A stretch of 64,000 nucleotides of DNA. Source: Culex pipiens pallens (Eukaryota; Arthropoda; Insecta; Diptera; Culicidae). The notes beneath the pieces were generated by a model. The model had not been told where the DNA came from. It was given only the letters and a program-made list of their open reading frames with translations, and did not search any database. Below, piece after piece: positions 24,201 to 36,200 of this stretch; position 1 is the first letter of the stretch, and each line of letters begins with the position of its first letter. Location of the stretch: assembly GCF_016801865.2 (NCBI RefSeq), contig NC_068938.1:115160615-115224614 (forward strand), in the 5' to 3' direction. The translations under genes were made by a program, and so were the position numbers.

Positions 24201-27200
24201 TTCACACTGGCAGGTCCTGGTCCTGGGTCCTGCGTGGACTTTGGATGGAAAACGAAAGGGTGCAAAAGTGAACAGAAAAAAAAGGATACCTTACACCACT
24301 TTCCAGAGCAAAAGAGTCGGAGCAATTAAGTTTTTAACCTAGATTTTCGTAAACTAAGCACGTAATCTGTTGAAAGTTATGCAAATTAACGTTATAGAGA
24401 AAGTTTTGTTCCATCGTCGGATAGTAATTTCACCAGGGTGGATCTCAGTGCTTTCACCGATTAATGTGCACTGAGACCAAAGTGGCAAAGTTCAGCCCTG
24501 AACTTAAGGCTCCCTGGTCTGATCCTTCCACTAGGATGAACCAACTATTCCAACTGTGTGTACTGGTATAGTTGGATTCAGCAGCAGTGGAAAGGAGGAC
24601 GAAAGTGGTTCGAACATTTGATTTTTTCGCTTTCGTACTTGTTCTTTATTTTTCCCATCAAGCCAGGAAAAGTTATAACGAGGTATTGAAGATAAAAATC
24701 AGCATACGTTTCGAGTTTATACTTTCCTCCCTCCTCACAGAACTGATTCAGTGATTGAATGAAGATTGATTTCGATTTTGAGCGAAAGCAGTTGAATGAA
24801 CGAAAGGTAGCTAGACAAAGTTTTGTGTAAAGGATTCTTCCCGATGAAGTGCATTTTAGAGTGTGCTTAATTACGCTTCATAGGGCTGTGCTGGGGAGGC
24901 AAAAGTTTTGCAATTCCAGTCGATTACAGTTGTTCGTTGCTGGATGTTGAGGAATCATTCGGAGCATTCAGTATTTCATTTTTTGGAGGAGCATTCATGA
25001 TGCCCTGACACTCAAATCCCCTTGAAAAAAAAAAAATGGATAATTCTAAGCCAAATCACACGAAATCGGAAAAAGTTGCCCCGAACCCTCTTCGATTTTC
25101 ATGAAACTTTGTCACAAGGTGTAGCTTTTGTCTCTGATCACATTCTTCGATTTTTTTTTTGACAGGCTGTGCTGTGTGAGTTGGCGGAGAATAATCCATT
25201 TGTATTACAGAAAATAGTACCTAACTGTTCCGAAACATACGTGTTTCTTTTTCAATGATTTTATTTTTTTGTTCGTCATCAAGCAAGGAACCCCTTTTGA
25301 CCAGATAACATAGCTTGAACCTCGAAATTTAATTTATCACGAAATTGACGAATAGGCTAAACATTATGGTTGTCCCAAAACAGAAGGGGTGGCCCAACTT
25401 TGATTAAAATCGGGATTTTAGCATGTTTTAGCAGTAACAATAACTCCAATACGTTTTAGCTAGATATGAATAGTCGATAATGGGTGCTGATTCGTTTAAC
25501 CTGAAATGACCCATATTTTAATTAAAAATGTCCAAATGTTAGCTTGTACTAGAATCACCTACTTAACAAGATACTATATAGTAGTTCACTAGTATATAAA
25601 ACAATTGTGTACATAGCTGTATACAATACTGATTAACATTCCAACTCCCAAGCCCTCAAAAAAGTTGGAACGATAAATTCAACTCGCTGGTTCTCGGGCA
25701 TAGCTCAAGCAATCGGGACAATTCTTTTCTCTAGTGATTTGTGAGGAATTTGATCATATTTGTAATTTTTGAGATCAAAAACATCGTTCCAACTTTTTTT
25801 TAGCGTGTAAAAACAATTCGCCGAAAATTCCGCGGAGGCAGCCATTTAAAAAAAGTTGAAACGATGTTTTCGGTCGCAGAAATTACAAAACGAAGTTGAC
25901 TTTATAGCTGTCGGCCACCATTGCTAGTACCAACCACTAGTGTCTTCCTTTTTATCTACAAGGACTTCACCGCCCTGGGCTCCTAAGTGTATGAAAGTAT
26001 GGCACGGAGCGACGGCGCCGAATACCCATATTTACACAAAGAATTTTAGAGCGCCCGCCGCGGGATTCGAACCGGCGACCTCTGGTTTGTGAACCCAGTG
26101 CACGGTCCGATTGATCCACACGGGCGGGAGAAATTACACGCAGAAATTACAGATTTGTTCAAATCATGTTCTAGAAATATAAGGATCATCTAGACATTCT
26201 TACAAATTACTAGGAACGAGAATCTTCCCGATTGGTTAAGTTATGCTCGAGAACCAGCGAGTTGAAGTTACCGTTGCAACTTTTTTGGCAGGCTTGGGCA
26301 TCCGTGTAAGTTGGACATGCGTTGGGTGTTTTAGTGTTAAAGATGGCGAATTGTTTAACCAAACGAATATCTGTGTACTGGACTTAGCTGACGATAAGTA
26401 TGAATTGCGCCGTTTTTTCCAATTTGTTTATCAATTTGTTATTGCATAAATGTCCATCTATTTTGTAGAGATTGGTTAAGTGTTTAATAGCTAAGTGCCT
26501 TACCTCTGTCTAATATATATGAACTGCCGTCTTCCACGGGTTCTTCTGAAATAAGTAAAAAAAAAGTTTGAATTAGAGAAACATTTTCAACCTTGAAAAT
26601 TTAAAGAAAAAGAATCAAATTTTCGTTTTATCGCTGTTCTGATAGTTGACGTGACAGATTTTTTTGCGAGTTGTTTTCCTGTTTTCTGTTTCGCTTTACA
26701 ACCAACTTTATTTGCATCCATTGTGATAAATGTCTTATACACAGCTGAAAAAAAAACTCTGTAAAACTCTGTACTGCACTTACAAAACTACTATAAGTCG
26801 ATAAACTAAAGAAATAAACTGAATTGAATTGATAGTTGATGTGTTCAACTTTGTTTTAAATCATCAATAAGCCCAGCATGATCAACATCCACCCATTATA
26901 GCTCAATTATTACAATCAAAAGTTAATATTAGCTCGGAAGTCTTGCTTCTTCGAAGTCCCAGAATATCATGGTCCCTTTGTCCGTTACTTTCCTAAAGTT
27001 TATCAACCCAAGCGTGCGACAACACACAACAAACGATCCGTCCAGTGGCAGCGCGCAACGGTCTGCCAAGATGGTACCGAGTTGAGCTTCCGGAATAGGA
27101 CACAACTACCGGCGCCATCCTTTATCCACAACCCCTTTTTCTTCTTTATTTGCAAACAAGCACGCCACGATAATCTGCGAAAGTCAGTTTGTTGGGGGGT

Positions 27201-30200
27201 GGTCTTTCTTCAAACTGTCCCCAGAAGCGCTCCGTGAAGCATGGGTCTATTATGAATATTATTCAATAAATTGAGGCCATAAAATTTAGCAAACATAAAA
27301 CGACTCTAACAGAGTGTGGGAAAAGCCGGAAAATAAAGTGAAAAAAATATCATCGCTTTGTCGCTCGGGGCTTCGAGGGCACCCCGGCGGAACACGGAGA
27401 GAGAGCTTTATGGATCAAGATATTTGGCACAATAAAAGGATATTAGACCGTTTTATTTATGTTTCCTCTTCTGGAGTGAATGGGCCAAGAGGAGTAAAAG
27501 TGAACCGAAAGAGCAAACCTTCCTTCCTCTAATCTTTCGCTTACCAAAAAGTGCCACCACAAGAAAAGGAGAAAAAAAGAACGATCCTCTTGTTTGGGTT
27601 CATTTTTCGCTCAATAGCTTGTTCTTCTGGTTGAGAAATCTTCACCTTCGTTTGAACTGCTGCTGCTATTGTTGAGTCTTGCGAGACTTTTCCAATTCAA
27701 GACGACTCAATTCATTGCTTATTGCTCCGACATAAAATGATGTTGTTCTGGGGTTTACGACTCTTGATGGGAGTGTAGTAACTGCGTTTGGAATTGAAGC
27801 TGTGAACTTGTACATTATTTGTAAACAAGCTTGTAAAATGTAAAAAGAGAAAAAGTGATTTCGATTAAGGTTCTAAATAATCCAAAATAATAGAAATCTA
27901 TCTTACAATGCATAACTCAGTGGTCAGTTTTAATGATCTGGTACAAATTTTATATAAAGTTCCCCCCTCCCTCCCCCTTCTAAGTTGTCTCGAAAAATCA
28001 GGGGTCATAAGAATTTTTTTCCAAGAAACTTCAATATTTCATATTGTATTGTATATATTGTTGAAATCAATTTAAATTCCATTCCCCTGCGTTTAGAATC
28101 ATTTTTAGCATGTTTGGGTTGATTTAAAAATCTTTAGAATTTTTGAAATTTTTCAATGTTTTTCAATTCGCAAAAAAAAAAATGTTTTCGACAAATTTTA
28201 CATAATAAGAAAACTAATGATTGCAAAACAACTGAACTAGTGTAAAATGCATTTTAAAACACTTTTTCCATGCAAATGTTGAAACTATGGCTTGTTGTTA
28301 CAATATTTATATTTTATAATTTTTTGTGCATCTAATATCATCGAGTTGCGCTGATATGGAAACTTTGTCTTGGATTTATTAACAATGTTTTGCAAGAGTT
28401 AGATGTTTGTATGCTTTCACTCATAGCACAAACGCACAGGGAACGGACTGAAGGAATAGAGTTCCAGCAGTCGTCCCTTGATGACGAAACACCAGAATAA
28501 CTTCGTGGAACATTCTTTGACACCTTTTGAGTTGATTGATGAAAGACCCCTAACAAGCTCAGTTCTGTCAAATGTTATAATTAAATGAATGACCATTGAG
28601 GTGACAAGAAAAAATTATAATTTTGGAAAATCTCAAGAGAGATCTCAGGTCTCGTCCAAAATTATGCAAGTGTAAAATCATTAAAAGAAATTCAATTCCC
28701 TACAACTTTGTCGGAGGGTGCAAGAAGATCCTAGTTGATCCTGATGAGTTATTAGCAATGCGATGAAAAAAAATCGGCTTATATATTTGGGGGAAACACT
28801 TTTCACTAAATGAATCACCAAAAATCAGGATTATCTCGGAGCGTATTGCAATTCCTTTAACAAACTCATACTTGGACAATTTTGGGCGAGACCTGCGGCA
28901 AAAATCTGAAGTGATGTTTTTTCTCATACATTTTTGAGAATTTTTCCATACTAACTTCAACGATCAAAAGCAACCCCTAAACCTTAACCGGTTTGGCTCA
29001 AAATGTTCACAGTTACTTATTTGTCTAAAGAATCGATTCAGGAGGTATCCCCAATATCGTTTTTTTTATTGTCACCCTAATGATCATCAATTACTTTAAA
29101 TTCGTTCACTTTATAACTGTATACGAGATTTCTACTTTCAGGTTCATTCCTCAAAAAAATCATCCACGAAATGAAAAAAAGCTGATGATAACGGGAATCG
29201 ATCACGAGATTTCTGGATCAACAATGCAGTATGTTGGCAGTATCAATCACCACATGTCTTTGAGACTTATATGATACGTAGTGGACAGTACAAGAAAGCA
29301 CAGAAAGCTTTCCTCGGCCAAACAGGCAACGAAATCTCACAAAACCAAAACGATTCGCTAGAAAAGAAAAATACAAAACCCGAAATGCTCATAAATTTTG
29401 GTTTCATTATAAATAATAAGCTATTTGGTTATAATTCCGCCCTCAAAACCGCAATACTCTACCCATTCCTCAGCCGTTTTCCCCAGCCACCATTGGTTGG
29501 CTTTAACGACAGAGTTGGAGCGAGGGGGCCGGGTGGGGGACTCTTGTCAAGAAACTCAAACGCGGTTTTGCACATCAGAGAAACCAAAATCACTGACTCT
29601 ATACGCCCCAGCAGCATTTGGAAAACGGCAAAAGGGTTTCGCTTTTCTCGCTACTTTTACTATTATGTGGAAGGTAGGCCCCCCACCTTGTGAAACCATG
29701 AGTAAAACGGGCTCTTCCCCACAATCTCTCTGACCTCGGCGTCGTCGTCCCAGGGTGGTTGGTTTGGCGGTCGTCGGTGGAGCCTCTCGGTTCAGGTGAC
29801 GCCCCGGTGAAGTTGAGCATGATGATGCTGCTTCTGATGATGATGATGAAAGGATGTTTCGCCATGGTGTAAGGCAGCTGCTAATTAAATGGAATAAGGG
29901 ATTTTGGTTTGCCTTTTTCCAACGCTCTTGTATATTTTATGATTTCCTTTTGATGCGGTCTGGGTCCGCCAACTTTCTCGTCACTGGAAGCTCGTCTCGT
30001 ACAACACACTCGGGTGGAAAATTTGCGACTAATAATTAATTTTCGTGCTGATGTGATCGGCATAATTGGTAGGTATACCGTGAAAGGATCAATGACATTG
30101 CCCTGAAACGTTGGTGGAAAGGGAGGAAATTCCAGCAGCTTCATTCATAGCGCGTGTTTACAATGCACGACAAAACGTCACATACTCCTTGTACCGGTAG

Positions 30201-33200
30201 TCACACTAACTTGATACGATATAACATTTTGAGTAGATTTATTTATACATTCCTCCATTTTGCCATCGATATTTTTGAGATTCAAGTCATGAAATTTGTG
30301 CATTGTTCCAAAATGTGATTAATTTGTTTTGCCGGAGTCTCGAGTTATTATTTAAAACGTTGGTAGCCGTTGGGTATTTACATGTGATACGACAACGCAA
30401 AACGTCGTCTGCCTACCCCAGCAGGGGTAAATAACACGGGAATACCAAATTTTGGTATTACTTGGGCAAATAAAAGGGACCAAACTGAGCAATTCTCTAC
30501 GAAATCGGTATTTTGTCTTAAATTTTATTTTTTGTATTTTTTAATCCGACTGAAACTTTTTGGTGCCTTCGGTATGCCCAAAGAAGCCATTTTGCATCAT
30601 TAGTTTATCCATATAATTTTCCATACAAATTTGGCAGCTGGCCATACAAAAATGATGTATAAAAATTAAAAAATCTGTATCTTTTGAAGGAATTTTTTGA
30701 TCGATTTGGTGTCTTCGGCAAAGTTGTAGGTATGAATATAGACTACACTGAAAAAAAATGATACACGGTAAAAAAAAATTGGTGATTTTTTATTTAGCTT
30801 TTTGTCACTAAAACTTGATTTACAAAAAAAAAAAACACTATTTTTAATTTTTTTTTATTTTTATGTATGTTTTAGAGGACATCAAATGCCAACTTTTCAG
30901 AAATTTCCAGGTTGTGCAAAAAATCTTTGAGAGAGTTATGAAATTTTGAATCGATACTGATTTTTTCAAAAAATCGAAAAATTGGTCGCAAAAATTTTTC
31001 AATCAAAAAGTACTTTAGTGAAATTTTGATAAAGTGCACCGTTTTCAAGTTAAATCCATTTTTAGGTGACTTTTTTGAAAATAGTCGCAGTTTTTCATTT
31101 TTTTAAATTAGTGCACACGTTTTCCCACTGATCAGTAGTGCGGTGCCTGTGTGGACGCGTAGTCCTGTTTTTTCGTGATATTTTCCGTCTCTTTTGTGTC
31201 GCTGTTCGAGTGCATGGGGTGATTGGTCATTATAATTAAATAATGGCATCATTAGTGTGGTTATTTTCGGGACGCGCAGTTCTGTTTTTTACCTTCTTTT
31301 TTGATTGTTTTTTTTTTCACTCGCGTTCGTTGGCCGATGAGTTTTTTTTTGTGTTGTTTTCTTTTTATTGTTTTCTATAAAAACGTACCTTTTTTTTGAG
31401 ACTAGCAAGTCGTATTGCTGGATTAAGCCCTTTCTATATCATCGATGATTGGAAGGCACGCCGTCGAATATTTTTTAAGGCTTATGATATAAAATCATTT
31501 CAATTAATGAAGCCCTTCCTACATCACCGTTGATCGGAAGTCACGCCGACGGAGAATTTCTGGAGAATCGCGGTCGAAATAATACTATATTTAAATCCCT
31601 AGATAGCTATCTTTCCGCAGCCGGCTGCCTAAGATTTTTAAAATTTCAACCGATAAACAAATTGCTTATGGTCGCATCACCTACCACAGTGAATCCTGAC
31701 CTCATACCCATCTTACTAACCCCTCAAAACTCATGTGATACTTTGTCGGAGACGCAGCTGATTTAGCGGTCCCATCACTCAAGTATCGGCTAACATTCTT
31801 ATCCACTTCCCCGTGTCTTACCTCTGGTCGTGGCCGGCGTCGGTATTGATCAGCATGATAGGGACCTTTGAAAATTGCGAAGGGGTGATGATTGGTTCCT
31901 ACTTTTCATCTGTGGTCCACGGAGCAATGTTTGGGGGTCCTGGTCAATAACGAAGTAGCAGCTACGGGTAGACACCAATGCTATGCTATGCTATGCTATT
32001 AGTGCATATGTTTGCTTACCTTTGAAAAAAATATGTTTGAAAAGCTGAGAAAATTCTCTATATTTTGCTGAGATATTGCCATGCAAAGGTTTAAAAACAG
32101 GAAAATTTATGTTTTCTAAGTTCCACCCAAACAACCCAACATTTTCCAATATCGATATCTCAGCAACTAATGGTCCGATTTTCAATGTTAAAATATGAAA
32201 CATTCGTGAAATTTTTCGATCCTTTCGAAAAAAAAAATTTTAAACCAAGACTAACATTTTAAAAGGGCGTAATATTGAATGTTTGGTTTGAATGAAAAAC
32301 TGCGACTATTTTCAAAAAAGTCACCTAAATATGGATTAAACTCGAAAACGGTGCAATTTATCAAAATTTCTCTAAAGTACTTTTTGATTGCAAATTTGAT
32401 TTTACATCGAAAAATAAAGTTGAAAATTTTTTGCGACCAATTTTTCGATTTTTTGAAAAAAAAACAGTATTGATTCAAAAATTCATAACTCGCTCAAAGA
32501 TTTTTTGCACAACCTGGAAATTTCTGAAAAGTTGGCATTTGATGTCCTCTAAAACATATAAAAAAATAAAAAAAATAAAAATAGTGTTTTTTTGCAAATC
32601 AAGTTTTAGTGACAAAAAGTTAAATAAAAAATCACCAAATTTTTTTTACCGTGTATTATTTTTTTTCAGTGTAGTCCATATCCATACCTACAACTTTGCC
32701 GAAGACACCAAATCGATCGAAAAAAGATACAGATTTTTGAATTTTCTTACATCATTTTGTATGCACAGCTGCCAAATTTGTATGGAAAATTATATGGACA
32801 AACTAATGATGCAAAATGGCTTCTTTGGGCATACCGAAGGCACCAAAAAAGTTTCAGTCGGATTAAAAAATACAAAAAAAACGAATGACCGAAATCTGAG
32901 AGAACTGCTCAAATGTGCCCATGGTTGCCCAGTAATAGATGGCAAAATACCATAAAATCATACCAAAACCTTGTATGTGGAAGGGCACAACAATGGGTAA
33001 TTCTCCGCCAACTCACACAGCAGTTGCCCCGACCCCTCTTCGATTTGCGATTTCAAATTTCTAAACTTTTTTTTTGTAAAATCGCGAATTTTACGGGCAA
33101 TCCAATTTTGAATCGGGCATCCAATTTTACATAAAAGTCCCTTTGACACCAAATTTCTATCTCATCACCGTTTCAAACTGCAAATTATTGAAAACACCTC

Positions 33201-36200
33201 TTTTTTTGCATGCTCAATAATGAAAGGGGTCGTATCGCCCCTCCGTCATGAGAAAGGACCTCAGATTCGTGATCAGGTACAAAAGTTACCGCTTAGGACA
33301 AAGTTTCACGCAAATCGAAGAGGGTTCGGGGCAACTTTTTCCGATTTCGTGTGAGTTGGTAGAGAATTACCCTAATACAAAACCATGTTATTCTAAGGGT
33401 AAAATAATACCACATAATCGAACCATTTCCATACCAAGTTGAGGTCTTCTGGATTTTTGAATATTGCTGGAATACCAAAACTTGTTATTGCCATACATTT
33501 ATTTTTAGGCATTCCCGCGCCCTTGGAAAATCATTTTTACAATTTTAATTTTACAAATTTCCTAAGTGGGTATTTCAAAAAAAGTAAAAATCAGCCTTAA
33601 ACATTTTGCCTTCCTCACTGAGGTAAGGCTATAATCCTGCTCTAAAAATGAACTTCGTATAAAAACGTCGTAGACCCACCTTCATGTATACATATCGACT
33701 CAGAATCGAAAACTGAACAAATGTCTGTGTGTATGTGTGTGTGTATGTGTGTGTGTATGTGTGTGTGTATGTATGTATGTGACCAACAAACTAGCTCATG
33801 TTTCTCGGCACTGGCTGAACCGATTTGACCCGAACTTGTTGCATTCGACTTGGTTTAGAGTCCCATAGATCGAGTTTTATACAGATTGAAGTTTCGATAA
33901 GTAGTTCAAAAGTTATGTATAAAAATGTGTTTTCACATATATCCGGATCTCACTTAAATGTATGTAAACTATGTCCGGATCCATCATCCGACCCATCGTT
34001 GGTTAGGTTATCAAAAGACCTTTCCAACGAGTCCAAAACATTGAAGATCTGGCAACCCTGTCTCGAGATATGGCCACTTAAGTGATATTGATGTACTTTT
34101 TGGAAGCCGGATCTCACTTAAATGTATGTAAACTATGTCCGGATACACCATCCGACCCATCGTTGGTTAGGTTATCAAAAGACCTTTCCATCGAGTCCAA
34201 AACATAGGAGATCTGGCAACCCTGTCTCGAGATATGGCCACTTAAGTGATATTGATATACTTTTTGGAAGCCGGATCTCACTTAAATGTATGTAAACTAT
34301 GTCCGGATCCACCTTCCGACCCATCGTTTGTTAGGTTATCAAAAGACCTTTCCATCGAGTCCACAACATTGAAGATCTGGCAACCCTGTCTCGAGATATG
34401 GCCATTTAAGTGATATTTATGTACTTTTTGGAAGCCGGATCTCACTTAAATGTATGTAAACTATGTCCGGATCCACCATCCGACCCATCGTTGGTTAGGT
34501 TATCAAAAGACCTTTCCATCGAGTCCAAAACATAGAAGATCTGGCAACCCTGTCTCGAGATGTGGCCACTTAAGTGATATTCATGTACTTTTTGGAAGCC
34601 GGATCTCACTTAAATGCATGTAAACTATGTCCGGGTCCATCATCCGACCCATCGTTGGTTAGGTTATCAAAAAACCTTTCCAACGAGTCCAAAACATTGA
34701 AGATCTGGCAACCCTGTCTCGAGATATGGCCATTTAAGTGATATTTATGTACTTTTTGGAAGCCGGATCTCACTTAAATGTATGTAAACTATGTCCGGAT
34801 CCACCTTCCGACCCATCGTTTGTTAGGTTATCAAAAGACCTTTCCATCGAGTCCACAACATTGAAGATCTGGCAACCCTGTCTCGAGATATGGCCACTTA
34901 AGTGATATTGATGTACTTTTTGGAAGCCGGATCTCACTTAAATGTATGTAAACTATGTCCGGATCCACCTTCCGACCCATCGTTTGTTAGGTTATCAAAA
35001 GACCTTTCCATCGAGTCCACAACATTGAAGATCTGGCAACCCTGTCTCGAGATATGGCCATTTAAGTGATATTTATGTACTTTTTGGAAGCCGGATCTCA
35101 CTTAAATGTATGTAAACTATGTCCGGATCCACCATCCGACCCATCGTTGGTTAGGTTATCAAAAGACCTTTCCATCGAGTCCAAAACATAGAAGATCTGG
35201 CAACCCTGTCTCGAGATATGGCCACTTAAGTGATATTTATGTTCTTTTTTTAATCCAGATCTAAAAAATAGATGAAATTTGTGTACAGCCATTGATGGTA
35301 ATGAGTGAGGAAGGCTCCAACCACATAGGTGGATTAAGTTAGTTTTTGGGTTTCAAGTCACTTTAGCGCAACATTATTTATCCTGACATAGAAAATTTTC
35401 CACTATTTCAAGTCATTTCAATCATGTTTAAAATGTTCGGTTTTCAATGAAAGCATTCACTTTGAGACATCATTTTAGCGCAAAATTAAACATTTTGTCA
35501 AAATTGGTCAAAATTTTCCAATAGTTTCAGAGGATTTTGATAAAATACTGTAATACCAAAAGATTACCAAAATGTGGTGTCCGATCATTGAAAAATTGTT
35601 CAATTTTGCAATATCAAAACATTACCTTAAATTGGTATGAAACCTCATTTTGCTCTTGCACAATCCTTAAGACAAATTTGAAAGGGCTGAACACTAAATG
35701 TGGAATACCAAAATTTAGTATTGATACCAGAGAAAGGTATTATTACGCATTTCCCTTGTTATTTACTCTTGCTCGGGTAAATTGCCTTTAACCAGTAGTC
35801 GCACTTGCAGATGTGACAAGATAGCACGATCACGATAAATCGATCGATAATTGTGTTGAAAGGCATATCATGTAACAGGCCAGGTTTTGATGTTTCTAGA
35901 CTAACTCAATCCTGTAAGCAAATCCGGTCATTCTATGTTGTCAAAGTTGTAAACATTGAAATGCTTTCAAAATCTCCATTATTAAATTTGGTTTCGAACA
36001 ACAATGTTGTCAATTTTAACAACAATTACAGCGAATTCGTAAAAATATCAATGTTCAATGTTTACAAATTCGACAACATACGGTTACCGGATTAGCATAA
36101 CAGGATTTCTATCCGAGTATTATGTTCCATAATTATCAAATGTTTATCCACATTCGACAATCACGGAACACTGGAATACATACAGCAGCAGAGCATTTAA

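Larger units (their letters stand above)
33608..35316. mobile_element. Element with GCCTTCCTCACT termini housing a satellite
   Basis: The left end GCCTTCCTCACTGAGGTAAG and the right end AGTGAGGAAGGC are inverted. A leader of about 300 bp with TGTGTATG microsatellite (33723-33780) precedes eight tandem 164-bp units. A relative with one decayed unit starts at 43003 (GCCTTCCTCACCTTACTGAG). Confidence 0.75.
30416..35777. mobile_element. 5.4-kb composite element with CCCGAGCA termini, second copy (inverted)
   Basis: The ends are CCCAGCAGGGGTAAATAAC and the complement of CCCGAGCAAGAGTAAATAAC, flanked by TA on both sides (30414-30415 and 35778-35779). The arms match the copy at 10032-15111 in reverse order. 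Three nested insertions make up most of its length: the foldback at 30485-32911, the MITE at 32995-33372 and the satellite element at 33608-35316. The original element was therefore probably only about 1.1-1.3 kb. Confidence 0.8.

Noticed and set aside
29271..29865. Several ORFs of about 90-140 residues on both strands
   Set aside because: Mutually conflicting frames without recognisable domains inside a large intron.
33943..35254. Regular array considered as a CRISPR-like array
   Set aside because: Units are full 164-bp tandem copies with no unique spacers, in a eukaryotic genome; it is a satellite.
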